The position numbers and the translations under genes are program-made. Positions 24,829 through 37,900 of a stretch of DNA of 64,000 bases are shown here, piece by piece (within the stretch, counting starts at the first letter, position 1; the number at the start of each line of letters is the position of its first letter). The notes under the pieces were generated by a model, which worked only from the letters and a program-made list of their open reading frames with translations, was not told the DNA's origin and did not search any database. Source of the DNA: Takakia lepidozioides (Eukaryota > Streptophyta > Takakiopsida > Takakiales > Takakiaceae). Location of the stretch: the NCBI GenBank assembly GCA_030704615.1, contig CM060734.1, positions 46,268,042-46,332,041 of the forward strand, read 5' to 3'.

Positions 24829-27458
24829 CTGTACACAACTCGCATCATGGCCCACTCTCCTCCAACCTGACTGTCAAAGTCGTTGGACCGTAAAATGTTA
24901 CCATCTTTGGAGAACTCCCGGAAAAAACAGTATCTCCAGGTGAGACCTCTCCACTTCCTTATGTATGCCTCCAATGACATTTGGGGAGGGGAAACAATCG
25001 AAATGTTCAGGTCCTTCAAAGTCTGATCCAGCACATTGACGGCGCGCTTTTCAAGCTGCAAATTGTATATTTGTCAGAATTGCAAATAAGATACTCATCA
25101 CATACTTGAAGAGAAGAAAACGATATATTTGAATACACACCCGACTCCAAAATGTAGCCTTGTGGAGCCAGTTATCAAACACCAAATCACTGATTCCTTC
25201 CACCTTTGTGCCAGGCTGTATGGTGCTCTTTGGGAACTGATTCAAGTCCTTTACTGTTTGATCTGAGTTCCATATCTCCAGCCACCTTATTTTTGTTTGT
25301 GGGTCGACCATCGATATGGCCAGCCGGTGCAATTTCTCTTGCTGCATCTCCGGATGCACATGCTTGTCATAGTGTGTTTTGATCTACTGAAGGAACTCAG
25401 AACCAAGTCCAGGATCTACTATTCTAAGTTGCTTTCCGAAGGCGGACATCAATTTGGTTCTTCGCATTTCAAACTCCTCCTTTATTGCAGCTTCCACACC
25501 CTTTGATGTCCTTAGTTCCTCTGGTGTAGTGCGGTAATATTCGGATTTTCCCTTCTCAGCTGCCTCTGCCAGTTCTTGCTGCATTGATTCAAGTAGTGAT
25601 TAGCACCGAAGGGACTACAAACATGTATTCGAAAAGTAAACTGAGTACAGACTCGGGCTTACCGCATACATGTACTCCAAAAACGTCTCTCGTGTCAAAG
25701 AATACCAAGTGCCTGCAGCTCTTCCTGTTTCGCACTTCTTGATTATATTGGGTGGGAGTACTGTCCGAAAATCATCCAGCTTCATCAGACCAATCCTCTG
25801 AATTCGGAATAGTGTGTGGACCAAGCTTGTTGTCACATGCGATTTCTCTGTCGATCTGCAAAAACATTGGAAACATTGCATTCCTTAACACTGTTTTTTG
25901 GGGATTAATAAGACACTACAGAGGGAATGAAATCTCCTGGATGACTTACTTGTTCACGTCGTGCATAGCTGTAAGAAGCCTAGCGATGTCGTTTCCAGGA
26001 TCCAAAACCATTGCCTCCACAGCAACATGCTTGTCTTTGTCTTTCGCATGGTGTTTCTGAATGTATCCCATCCATGCCAGCAATCGGTGGTTGCCGTCCC
26101 AGACGTAGAACATGTGGTTGCAGAATTGCTGGGTGTTCTTTCCCATCATGAGGCCCAACTCGAACTCCTCATTGGTATCTTTCCAGCACTCATCCCAGTT
26201 ATCACTGATCTCTGGAGACACTAATGTGCTTTTCCCATTTATATCCGTCAGTGACACATAAAAAACTTGTGCACCAAGTCTATATCCATGCACAAAATCA
26301 CTCTCCAATTTTGTTATGTCATGGGAAAGAGGTGGGCATTGATATCATCCGGCACAGAGGGATGTCCAGACGCCCTCCAGATACGAGCATGTCCCTTATA
26401 ACCTCCTGAGAGTTTACCTTCTGGAATGACATGAGTTCTTTCACCTTGTCAAGGTAGTGCACTTCAGATTCATCTGCTTCATCTGTATTCTCTGAGCTTT
26501 TTCCGGACTCGTCCCCATCTCCATATCCTTTCCCCTCTGATCCTGTAGGCTTCGACCTCACAGTTTTCTGCACGATGCCATTCAGTTCTGACTGAGTAAT
26601 TTGCAAATAGTGAATGGCGGTAACGACCATCACTCTGTCTCAAAGAAACTCACTATGAATGGTGTGAAACAATTCAGCACAATCTACACAAGCAAAGCTG
26701 ATACTGCCGTATTCAAAACAAAAGCGAGAGTGATAGCGAACGGCGTTAACGACAATCACAAAAGATAACGACCTGCCGGATCGGTGTTGTGTAATGACAT
26801 CTATGTGCAAGTGATTGGCGGCAACGACATTCAGTATAGTTTAGGGCGGACAGTAAGTGCAGATTATTCAGATTGACTCCACTGTGATTACCGTCGCCAG
26901 CATGGGAAGAGGAAAGACTGCTTGAAAGGCAATCAGACAGACTGTATGGTCTGAACAACGATGATTGACGGTATGCCGACCCTCATTCTCTCTTCAAACA
27001 CATAGGTACATAAATCTCATGAGGAGAATCGAATGGCGTTAACGACGCTCGCAATTCAGTAGTTCCTGCTAAAGAAGGGAAGATGAAGGACTCCTTGAAA
27101 GGCAATCAGACAGACTGTATGATCTGAACAACAGTGAATGACTGTACCGATAGTCACCCACTCATTGTGCGGTAAACCCTTAGCAGAGGAGTAAAAGCAA
27201 ATCACCTTTGTGATGGTTGGTAACGACGATCCCTGTCTGGGACATTCCACTCAATCTCTACGCATATCTTCAACAATGAAATGTAAGTTAGATAAAACTT
27301 ACTGGCGCCTTCTTAGGTTTTGAAATTGGATCCCCTTCTGCAGCTTTCCTCTTCCCTCTCACATCTGCTGGAATTTCTGTCTGCTCTAGGGTTTCTGGAC
27401 CTTCTCCCGGTTCGGCGTTCCTCGTGCTTCCACCTCCTTCAGTGTCCCTGCGAGTCAT
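24829..27458 (-). pseudogene. Element A ParB-like gene, methyltransferase half missing
   Basis: Minus-strand exons match the element B gene exon by exon. Exon 1 starts at ATG 27458 and ends at 27303 before GTAAGT. Exon 2 starts at 26591 after CTCAG. It holds LDIPLCRMISM and VWDGNHRLLAW, the ParB/sulfiredoxin-like nucleotide-binding motif. Further exons (about 25881-25650, 25584-25384, 25359-25140, 25061-24829) carry the linker region and end at MMRVVYR before a GT donor. The exons that should follow, holding the linker tail and both methyltransferase motifs, are absent; palindromes begin instead. A one-base frameshift lies after IPLCRMISM near 26325. The gene faces away from the element A transposase. 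Confidence 0.8.
26600..27240. repeat. Element A palindrome array in intron 1
   Basis: Copies or half-copies of the GTGAATGNCGTCAACGACATTCAC-type motif occur near 26612, 26737, 26810, 26880, 27030, 27135 and 27210. Many have drifted to GGCGGTAACGAC or GGCGTTAACGAC. The repeated GACAGACTGTATG words at about 26936 and 27110 show that the spacers were duplicated with them. Element B has its own palindromes in the same intron. Confidence 0.8.
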
Positions 27459-28455
27459 CTCTGCATCCACAGGCTGGCGCACTCTTATTGCCGACTATGT
27501 CACAGCCGCTGCCTCAGTCTCCGTCTGCTCTTGTGAATCAGTCTTCGCGTTCACCTGCTGCCTTGGCCCTGTGTTCTCCAACAAACGACGCCTCGTCATT
27601 TGCTCTCTTGCTCTGCGTCTCTCTCTAAGGGAAGTAAAATAAAGAGACTTTCTTCTCTTTCGTATTGTAGAAGGAACCCTCTCCAGCTTGACTACCACTC
27701 TCTCTCTAAGCGCGGAAAGTAGAAAAACGCAATGACTCCCGATTTCTTGCGGGATTGCCTGCGTTGTTGCTTGTCTCTAGAAGCATCGGATTCCCTCTCG
27801 CGTGACCGTTACACATAGTCGTTCCCTTATTAGTGCACATGCCAGCAATTGGTGTACAGCTGTTCGTATTCAGTTACGGATGTCTGATGTGTGTCGCCCA
27901 AAATAAACGGCGTGTTCTTTATTAGAACGGTTTCAATATTTAAAAATAACAGCGAATCCCAGAAATCTTGGCGCACAGTCTTACACAAATAAATGTAAAT
28001 GAACGAGAGTTTGATGACAAATTTTGGAATATCATACACGGTCATCCTTGTTAGCCAAACCCCACATTCGTTTCACATTTGGAACTTTCCAGGTGCGCAT
28101 GATCATTGGTAGTAGTATAAAGATACATTTACTTAATCTGCAATCCAATCCTCAGATCCTGTGGCATGCTTCCAGGAAGTCGGCTTTGTTATTGGGTTTA
28201 TTGATGAGGTTCTGATTAACGGTTTAACAGCTGCCGACACTACTCCTAGGGATACTCTGACCACTGGGCCCACAAGAAAAGTAATTAAAATGGACGGCTG
28301 CATATCTGGAAAGAATAACATAATATGCACAGTCATTGTCTGAGCTTCCTCCGCCATATTCTCTGCTCATTCTTCAACTGTGTTCTGGAGACATCAGTAA
28401 ACCGATTTACACTAGATCTGCGATAGCAAGGTATAAACGTACGCGAGGAAGGAAG
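27459..28455. promoter_or_regulatory. Divergent intergenic region of element A
   Basis: About 1 kb between the two outward-reading gene starts, so it must hold both promoters. I see no clear TATA box or palindrome copy. An inverted pair GCAATGACTCCCG and CGGGATTGCCTGCG lies at 27730-27765. Confidence 0.4.
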
Positions 28456-31400
28456 ATGGCTTCCTCTGAAGCGGAGTTCTTCTCTGACGACAAACCAGTG
28501 CCGTTCTCCCAGGAAGTCCTTGACAATGGATTTGCAATTGTTCTGGAACATGTCTTGGCTACCCGTTTTCAGCTGCAAAATGGCTCCATCTTTTCGGAGA
28601 AAGAGGTGTACGATCTTAAAGGGAAGTTGTTGAAATACTCTTTCCAAAACCGTGATGAGACGGCTCATATCAGCCAGTGGAGAGTGCATCCTGGTCGATA
28701 CAGAGTACTTGGAGAGCCTCGGCGAAAGTCCCTTGGGTCATATGTGACGCCCGGGACTGCTGTTTCGGTCGTTGAAGACAAGAGGGAGGTGGTGGTGAAA
28801 AAAGAATAGACGTCCTCCACTCCAATCGTTGAGCTTTCGGATTCGTCCGATGATGACAGAAGTGAAATTCCAAATCCAGTCCTTCCTACTGTGGTTGGAG
28901 AAGCTGATGAAGAAGAGATTTGTAGTGTCATTCCAAAATTGCGGGCGATGGGAGGAATGGCTGGATTCAAAAGTGAGTTGCGGGGAATTGATTGGGAATC
29001 TTTGAAGCAGGTGCCTGTGAAGTTCTTGCCGGAGACTTTTGATGGCGATATCCTATTCGAGCTGCCTCCTCCTCCGCGAGTTGGAGGTGTAACAATCATG
29101 ATGCATGGAATGGACAAGAAACACGACGAGCACCCGTGGTGCAGAACAAAAACATCCAATATTCAGAATGATGACAAGCTTGTTTTCAGGAGGACAGTTT
29201 GCAATGGACACCTTAGGTCTGATAATTTGAATTGCAGATACTTTCTTCAGTCTGGGGTTCATAGTCAAAGCGAATAGGAAGGTCTGGCGGAAAATCCATT
29301 TCAGCCTGGGACTGCCCCTCCACCGGCAAACACTTTCGTCTGCAAATTCTGCAAACTTGTGCCATCCTGCTTGGCGCTCTGCGGAGCAAGAATGTACTAT
29401 GTTGTCCACCGTTTGAAAACAATGACAAGAGCTTGTGTGCATTTTGGATTCCATAACCATCCTGTCTCGAAGGGGGATTACAGGGAGAGTGTTGAGACAG
29501 TATCGAGGTTGATTAAACAGGAGTTCGGGAGAAACCCATCCGCAACAACATCTGCAATTGCTCTTGGCGCAAGCAAGTCCTTCTTGGAAAGCCATATTTT
29601 GAGTGAAGGGCATTCTGTGGGGACTAAACTTGACGGTGCAGCATTGGACCTGGTCATGGATCATTTCTCCACTTTAAGTTCACCTAACATTCGGCATCAG
29701 ATCAATGCATTGAGAATGGGCTCTGGGATCAGAGGCTACATAGACAATATTTTGGAATTGAAACGAGTGAGCAAGTACGATTACATCCAGGACAATGTAT
29801 TCCCAGGTCAAGGTGCCATCAAAGTTTTTCTTTTCAAAATGTCGACTGTTGGGGAGGGCAGTGGGATTAGCCTCGTGAAGCGGATACAGAAGACTGGGGA
29901 CTTGCAGAACTGTTTTCTTATGTTTGATCATGTGAAACGAGTGAAGGATTGGACGACAATGGCTTGTCATGTCTACGATCCAATGTACCAACGAGTTATG
30001 ACAATTGCAGTGTGACATGCAATCCGAGGATACGGAATCCCAGAAGCTCATGTGGAATTCCCTGATACGTGTCATGGGCTGCCATCTCCAAATTTCGCAG
30101 GTTTCATGGCGGATAGTGCTTAAGCAAATTTCAATGCTGTTCGTATTGTCTTCGGATCGGGCGACCCAAAAGTGCCTATGCCAGGAAGAGAGCGTACATG
30201 TCTATTCCATTGGACACAATCTCTGGAAAATCATACAAAGTCGGACATCAAACCAGAGATGCAGACTCAGCACCGTAAATTGTGCAAAGAGTACAAAGAT
30301 GCTAGAACAATGAAGGAGGCGGACACTTTGTTCCAGGCAATTCGTGCCTGGTGGTTCTCTTCTGGAGCTGCATCACTTGAGAGTATGAGAGCATTGGAAG
30401 ATTGGCTGGCGTTTTGGCACTTCCGGTATAGACAGTGGGGAGCAGCCATGCCATTGGTACGAGGCTTATATTTATTGCTTTATTCATACATTTGCTTTCC
30501 ATTTTATTGTGTCCTCGCTTTCTTTATGTTGTTTTTCTGTTCACTGTTTTGAAGTGTGGTTCTGCACTTTGCAGAACATGTCCATTGAGGAAATGGCGGA
30601 CATGTCATCTTGCAATTTGGCAAAAACTGTGCACAACGCATGGTTGCAGCAGTCTAGGAAAGGAGGTCGGGATTTGTATGTGGCAACAAACATATGATTT
30701 GATACGTGCCTTGCAACAACAAACCCGATACCGTGATTTCTTACGAGGTGGGGTTGGTGGCAAGGGTCCGGACAAATGGGAGTTGATGTTGCGTGCTGCA
30801 AACAGATCTGGGGATCCAATCAAGATAGCACGGGCGGTGAGCATGTATGCCCAGAGAACGCCACTTGTTTCCAGAGTTCCACATCTTGAAGGGGAGGAGA
30901 GATTCGGCTCCTGTAAGAGGAAATTGAACACTCCACCTGGTTCGGATTCAGATTCCCACAAGGCAGACCGTGATAACTTCTCGAAGCCTCGTGTTCCCCT
31001 GCATGACAGCTCCATGTCCGGAACCTCCATTGTGGAGGAACCTCCAACACGACGGCAAGCTCCAGCATCAAACAGTGCCACTGAAATGGTGCAGGAGAGA
31101 AACAACCCCCTTGATGAGCTTGAGTCCGCATGCCCCGACCACGTTTGGCACATAGAACACACAAGTGTAGGGTCTCGTGTGAAATGTACAGCGATCAGGG
31201 CAACTAATTTCGAGAAGTGCACTTCATCTATATCCAGAGGTGGTGCCCGAACTCCTGCTCCGACTTTCAAGGGCTTGATTCGTCCACACGGTCAACTAGA
31301 AGCCAAGAACCACAAGTTCTGGTTCTGCGCAGATGATTGTGCCAGATGTGTGCATGGAACTATGTGTCCTTCCGTAGTGATAAAGCCATCTCCTCCAACC

Positions 31401-31961
31401 GTTTGGCCCATGAAGGTGGGAACACATCTGAGCTTTCAGGAGATTGAAATGCTGGAGGAGGCAGGTTTTTTCCTTGCGAGACAACCCCAACTCCATGCAT
31501 GTGCTACTACTTCTGCGTCCTCCCGGGTCCCCCCGGCAAATCCTGACTTGTGGCCAACCAAACGAGATGGAAAGCTCGTTCGGCGTTTCCCTCCAACCGC
31601 TGAACACTTTGGCAAAGTGGAGTCCGCAAGAATGCTCCAAGCTCGTGTTGGAAGCACCACGGAAGTACCCGATCCAGGATATGGTCGGGTATTCACAATC
31701 ATCACTTCCACATCTGCTGTTCATGACAGGACCTACGACATCACGGTTTCCAATTTCCCCAATTGTACATGTCCTGATTTTGTGAATATGCTATCAACCA
31801 GTTTGGGCAAGAGAGGTAAATTCATACCCTGCAAACATTTGTATTTCATATTTTTGAAGATGATGGTTTGCGATCCCAAACATGACAACTTCATTCACCA
31901 GGCCACTATGAGTTTCAACGAGGTCGATACTATTTTGCAGCGGGATACAACACATGGGTAG
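28456..31961 (+). pseudogene. Element A MULE-like SWIM transposase
   Basis: Reads from ATG 28456. Ordered parts: a 117-codon N-terminal part; a Ser/Asp-rich linker (VELSDSSDDD); a Cys/His zinc-binding region (HPWC, CKFCK, HFGFHNHP); a MULE core with FDHVKRVKDWTTMACHVYDP, FMADSA and ERTCLFHW; a conserved FWHFRYRQWG block; and a C-terminal SWIM finger CTCPDF...CKHLYF. An intron probably spans about 30460-30573. Damage: in-frame stops at 28807 and 29275, a frameshift after MTIAV at about 30013, a stop inside the second aspartate motif near 30120, and a frameshift after DLYVAT near 30690. It should act in the nucleus on transposon ends, but this copy is dead. Confidence 0.85.
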
Positions 31962-32488
31962 CATCAACTATGCAATGTGGTATGTGGACGACCATGATTT
32001 GAAATGTGTAATTCACATCAATTCGTCGTGGTGCAATGATATGGCCTCCAACTATACGGAGTGAGCTCTGAGTGACAACTTTTAGGTAGTGCACATTTGT
32101 CATTGCACCGTTGTCTATATGTCTTGCTGTCGCTATGCACTACAATCATCTTTTGAAGATGATCCTAACTCTCATTGTTATTTGAGGAGGGATGAAGGTC
32201 TTCCCGTGGCAGCCTTTATGGCGCACACTTTGTGAGGATATTTTTTCGTCCTTGTAATTGTAAAAGTGAAACAAGCATTTGTAATTGCACAATGTGTGGA
32301 TGCTGCAATTGTAGGCCTTAACGCTCGTCTTGATTCTATTTAGGCAAGATTCCCTGCATTAATTCCACGGTCATAGGACCATCCTCGGTTATAGGCGGCG
32401 CATGTTAATGCTGACGTGGCAGATGACGGACAGTGTCATGTCATCATTTACCGCCACATCAGCATGCTGACATGACGCTCACGCCACA
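31962..32488. repeat. Element A right side and nested inverted repeats
   Basis: No gene. The right end of element A is expected here but was not identified. At 32409-32465 ATGCTGACGTGGC pairs with GCCACATCAGCAT. Immediately after, GCTCACGCC at about 32480 pairs with GGCGTGAGC near 32500, so two hairpins are packed together at the junction with the retroelement sequence. Confidence 0.5.
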
Positions 32489-33322
32489 TCAGCCGGCGTG
32501 AGCGTACGCTCGCGCGCTCACGCCATTGCGTTGTTGATCCTGGTTGTCTAACATGACAACTCCAGGTGTCACCATGGCGCGCTCAATGGCTGGCCTAGCT
32601 GGCAGCTCCATCAACCTAGCAGCTGCAGCTTGCCATGGCGCCACCGTGACAGTCTTGACCCTCACATCCGAGGATCCCTCCGGCACTACACCTCCCACTA
32701 TCTCCGCAGAAGATGAAGTAACCTCCCCACTCTCACAGAGTGTAGCGGCCAGCCTGAACACCTCAGCTGGTCTTACCCCCGGCGTCGCAATCATGGTAGC
32801 CGAGAACAATGGAGCCTGGCACACAGCTGTGGCCGCCCCCAGCAGCACATTAGCTGCTGTAGCCTTGGCAACACTAGGTAGTGGTGCTGCCCGTGTAGCT
32901 CTCCCCAATGGCATAGTAACCTCCGCCTCGGTAACAGTCGGGCGAGAACTAGATGCCATGGACGGCGTCGACACTGTCTCTGCCAATGTGAATGACTGAG
33001 GAAACCTGGCCTGATGGCTTGCCTCCCCACGCTGTGGATCCAACTCCACCTCCGCACCTCGTGGCTCAGGAACTCATGCTGCTCCTCAAGTCACTGCCGC
33101 CGCTGACTCCACTTGCACTAGTGGTAGTCCTGCCCCGCACATAGTGGTAGTGGTAGTGGCACCCCTCACTAGTGGTAGTGCTGCCCCACACATGAATCCC
33201 ATGCCTCCCAAATCTCCTCCTTCAGGAGCAGGAGGTGGACCATCCGGCCTTGGAGCCGGTACCACCAAAGCTGTGGTCATGGCAGCGAGCCTCTGCTCTA
33301 GTTGCTGAAGCCGGTTGGCCAT
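32489..33322 (-). pseudogene. Retroelement coding remnant downstream of gag
   Basis: Two minus-strand frames, 33322-33086 (starts MANRLQQLEQRLAAMTTA, then Pro/Gly-rich) and 33049-32489 (Ala/Val-rich), follow the gag zinc knuckles. Composition and GC content match the neighbouring gag, but there is no protease or reverse transcriptase motif. Pol is not visible, so the retroelement is cut off here. Confidence 0.4.
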
Positions 33323-33352
33323 GCCTTGGTCACCACCCTGACCTCCGCGTCC

Positions 33353-34322
33353 TTAGCCATGTTGAGCTTGCCCTTGGCCTGCACCTCGTGCCTGGCCACC
33401 TCGTCCTCTCTGGGCTGCTCCACCTCGCCCCCGGCCACCATTGTTCCCTTGGAACTGGCCTGGGCGCAACTCAGGATGCAAACCATAGCACTGGGCTTCT
33501 CCATGCCCATACTTGCCACAATGCCCACATTGCAACTGTGCAAGCTGTGCATGTGCCGGCCCTTTGCCTCCCTCTGGGCAATCCTTCTTGACATGGGGTC
33601 CTCCACATGTCCAGCACACCACATCCGCCCGTTGTTGGCCAACAAATGAAGGGAGAGACCCCTGCATCTGAGGTCCTCTCTGCCCTTCCCTGAGCTTCAT
33701 CTGAGCCCCCTTGTTGCCTTGAGCACGTTGAGGTAGTGGTTGGCTAGGCACACTACCCCGTGGTGTCTCCTTAGCAAATCCCACCATGACCACTCGTTCC
33801 TCCACCATGTTGAGCTCTATCCGCTCTGCCAGCAAAAACACATTTGCTAAGGTGGGTTGGGCCGCTTGTAGGAGAGTTGCATCCCGCACCCTTCTTCTCA
33901 ACTCCTTGTCCAATATCCCATACTAGAATTGGATTGCTTGAGCTTCCGTAACCCCTTGGGTTACATTTATCAAGCGCCTCATGCGAGTGAAAGCCTCCCT
34001 CAAGCTCTCGGTCGGCTTCCGTTGGAACTCTTGCAAGCTCCACAACTTCTCTATCCTCACCCCTTGGTAGTTCCCTCTCAACTCTTCGAAGAACTCCATA
34101 ACAGGGTTGAAGGCAGGCACGGGTACTGGTGCTGGTGCGGTAGTGGCTTGGGTGGACGTCGTAGCTACGGTACCACCAGTCCTACTAGTCCCACTGCTGC
34201 TTGCTGAAGCTGCCGGTGCAACCACTGCCCTCGTGGCTCTAGTGCCCCTAGTGATGGAGACATAGTCGGCTGACCAGTACATCCTCCACTCCTCGATCTC
34301 AACCTCATGCCCCCGCCTGAAC
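33353..34322 (-). pseudogene. LTR retroelement gag, C-terminal part with zinc knuckles
   Basis: Minus-strand reading gives a plant-type gag core (FFEELRGNYQGVRIEKLW, FQRKPTESLREAFTRMRR, then ELRRRVRD). Two CCHC knuckles follow, CWTCGGPHVKKDC and CGHCGKYGHGEAQC, then an Arg/Gly-rich tail. One in-frame TAG separates the core (ends 33923) from the knuckle part. At the upstream side the frame runs to 34322 and stops abruptly in a GTTCAGGCG word. The same word ends the gag start at 46119. Element B was therefore inserted in this gene. Confidence 0.85.
34314..34322. repeat. Left target-site duplication of element B
   Basis: CGCCTGAAC, identical to 46119-46127. Nine base pairs is the usual MULE duplication length. 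Confidence 0.8.
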
Positions 34323-34639
34323 GGGGGTTGTTATTCCATATGCACAGGTTGCGTGCATGCATGCATAAAATCCCTTATTATATATGCATGTGACAAATTT
34401 GTATGCACACATTGTAGATTGTATGCAGTGGAGTTATATAACATAGAATACGACGTATTTATTGCATATGCAAATGTTACATCATATGTATATAGGAAAA
34501 AATAAAATAAAAATCTTAGCTAACAAAATCAGTAGTCAATGGTCAAAGATGCATGTGACCACTAACTCCAACTAATGCACCACCTTAAACTGAAGAGAAT
34601 ACAAGATCCTTGGCCAAAGTAATAGTTTGCAAACTTGTA

Positions 34640-34860
34640 TTCAAGGAAAACAGTTTCATATTAACCAAAATATGGACTTTTGTACTAACAAATGCATATG
34701 TGTCATGTTTGGAACCACCACATTGCATGTCTGTTTGTAATGCCAAGCAGTTCTATATATTTTGAAAACTTGTATGACAGGTACACAAGTTCCATTTTAA
34801 CCAAAATAGGAACTTTTGTACTAACAAATGCTATGTGTCATGTTTGGAAATAAGTAGTAA
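34640..34860. repeat. Direct repeat near the left end of element B
   Basis: TTAACCAAAATATGGACTTT...ACTAACAAATG...TGTCATGTTTGGAA at 34658-34712 recurs at 34797-34850 with few changes, offset 139 bp. It is a possible subterminal repeat. No gene lies between 34323 and 34936. Confidence 0.75.
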
Positions 34861-34936
34861 CAAGATAATTACATGTCACATGCATGAAAATGAACGGCAC
34901 AAGTTAGAGGTTCTTTTTTTGTGCATTTCATGTCCA

Positions 34937-37900
34937 CTAAGAAGTTGAACTAGGGTCCTTCTTTAGCATAGCCCTAACCTCTAACTGGCTAAGGGAAGGT
35001 TGGTGGATCTCATAAGCCCCGGCGCATCCTAGATGCACGTTGTACATGAAGTACATGTGCTTACAAGGTAGATATGTTTGTTTTTTCTTCTTGACAGATA
35101 GCTCATCAAAGTCGGGACAATCACAAGATGGAAACTGACCAATGTATACATTGTAAACCAATCCTGCTCTGGTAGATCCCTCTGTTTGTAGCTGGTAAAT
35201 TCTCCCATAACCTGGCTGAGGCACGTTTCTGAATCCACGAACCTCAGCAATAAGAGTCTCCGCTGACTCTTGGCGACTCAAGTGTCGAGGAGTCGGATCC
35301 CGACGCCGAATGCGCACCCCATAGCGTGTAGTGGGATACTTACCCCAGGAAGGACAACACCTTGATGCATATGTTGTTTTCCACTGGAAGTGGTCCCACA
35401 GGAAAGTTCGGATCAGGAACGTTGGGAGGATGGACTAGTCGAAAACCTGCAAGGGTCAAGTTGTCCACCTCTTCTTGTGTAAGGTTGGTTCCAACCTTCA
35501 CAGGCCACACGTTAGGTATACCCGTTTTCCCAAGCAATAGGATGGCACGGTCCCTCCAACACACGACAAAACATCTGTGGGGCAAAACCAAAAAACTTGC
35601 AGTTTTGGTTCTTTCATGTTCGGTGCTAGTAACTTGCCAGTGAAGCAAGGTGCAGGACTTCCTTTACCTTTCCTGATGAGCGCTTTGCATTTATCTTTAG
35701 AAACTCCAACCAAGGCAGAACAACAACCATGGAAGCAGGACCTGTCCGCTGAATCCTGAACAATGCATCGGAAAAGTCTTGTGTCTCTCTCACTGGATTT
35801 CCCCATTGCATTGGCTGAGGAGGGATAGCAACATGTGGATTTGTCTCACAGAAAGTCAAAGAACTAGGAATGTCATGACTTGATTTGGAGCTGACAACCT
35901 AGATGGCTGGTGTGGACTGGGCATCCCAGTGGCGCGCACTGGAACAGTCTTTACATTCATATCACACCTCCAAGATTCGTTTGGCCCACCATGCTCATCG
36001 CCTAACTTGCGTTTGACTGGAATAGTGCGATTGTCTCCCTCCAATTGAACCCCCCTTGTGTGCATGGGTGTTCCAGCTACTATGCCACGTACAACCTTAC
36101 CCATTTTTGCTGGGCTATTAGATCTAGCTGCTTGACGCAACATGAGCTCCTCTTTGTCGGGCCCCGTCCCCCATGTCTTTCCTGTGGTGTGCCTGTAAAA
36201 TGTTGCCTGCTGCAAAAGAGCTCGTGACATGTCATGCATGGTGGCCTCATATAGATCCACCTTCATTTTTTCCCATTGCCTGCTGTCTTCCACCAAGCAG
36301 AATGGACTGCCTCAGACAAATTAGTGGTAGGCATATCTGCATCTGCCTCCACATCCATGTCCTCTCTCATCCATTGGCCCCACATTCGATATCTGTAGTG
36401 CCACCATGCAAGCCATGAATCTAGTTTTGGCAGACTCTTTTCTGTGCATGCTCCTGAAGAGAGCCACCAAGCCCGAATTGCAATGTATGTGGTTGTAGCA
36501 TCCTCCAAGGTAGCACTATCTTTCCATTCATAACAGAGCTGAGTGTGCCTTTCACGGAAGTCCTCCAAGATATAGTCGTTGGTGTGTCTTCGGAGGCTTT
36601 CAGCCCAATGATATAAACATGTTCTTTCTTTACCTTCCATTGGGACATTGGGATCAGATCCATAAACCCTTCGAACAGCAGCCCAATTCGCTCCTGCTGC
36701 ATCCGCCATGAAGCCAGCAAAATTTGGTTTGTTCAAGCCAGCAAGTTTTGCTTGTTCATTGATCATCTCCCAGAATAACACCTGAGCATCTGCATCCTCT
36801 GTTTTCATATCGCAAATGGCAATGGTCATCATTTGCTTGACATATGGTTCATAGACATGACACGCAAGAGTTGTCCAATCCTTGATGCGTTTGACATGGT
36901 CAAATACTACCCAACTTGTGCGTAGATCCCCCTCACTCATGCGACGCACAAGATCAACACCACTCCCGGGACCAGCAACAGACATCTTGAAAACATGGGG
37001 GAGATGAGAAGTATGCTGGCCTGGAAGGAGATTGCTGTGAATGAAATGGTATGTACTCAGACGCTTCAACTCCAATATGGACATGATGGAATTGACACGT
37101 GCAGATGCGACCTTGTTTTTCACATTGGGGCTACAAACATGGGCAAACTCTTCAAGAATATCTTCCAAAGCCTCTCCCTCAAGACGTACTGTCTCTGTGC
37201 CATCAGCCACAAGAACTCGATCAATCAAGAGCTTTTGGGCCATTGACAAGGAAATAGCTCCCGGGGTCGACCATGGCTTCATCTTAACGTGCTCTTGAAT
37301 CATGCTTGATGCATTTTCCGCAGCCTCTCTATTCTCGCCCTTGGCACATGGATGGTTATGAAACCCAACGTGAACTGCAACACGTGTATATGTTGGAAGG
37401 GAACTTGTGACATAGTACATTCTTGCCCCACAATGCGCCTCACAAAAGGTCTTTCTTTGCAGAAACTACACTTGAACTGGTTGAATGGAACTTGGGCTCC
37501 TGCAATGAACACCTTGTCTGCATTGCCTTCCCAATAGCGGTCATTCCGTTCTCCTTCTTTCTTGAAGAAGGGGCAAGTGCTGCTTTGACATATGAGCTTT
37601 CCAACACAAAGAACCTTACTACATTTCACATGATCTGGAACACCAGACATATTGTAGGTATTGGTCTTGCACCAAGGATGACCATCAAACTTGCGGTCCA
37701 TGCCTTGGAGGGACTGTGAACCACGGTCCGTACGTAGTTTGACCACGGGGGGGAGTTCGTGGATCACTTTTCCATCAAAAGCTCGAGGAAGACACCGAAC
37801 ACGATGCACTGGAATGTGACTATAGTCCAAGGTAGAAAGCTCTCCTTTTGATCCATTCCTCCGAGCAATGGCCAAGATACTCAAAATGGACAACACACCA

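Noticed and set aside
32544-32999. Plus-strand 151-codon frame rich in Ala and Ser
   Set aside because: Antisense to the retroelement frame, with no motif; GC-rich DNA keeps both strands open.
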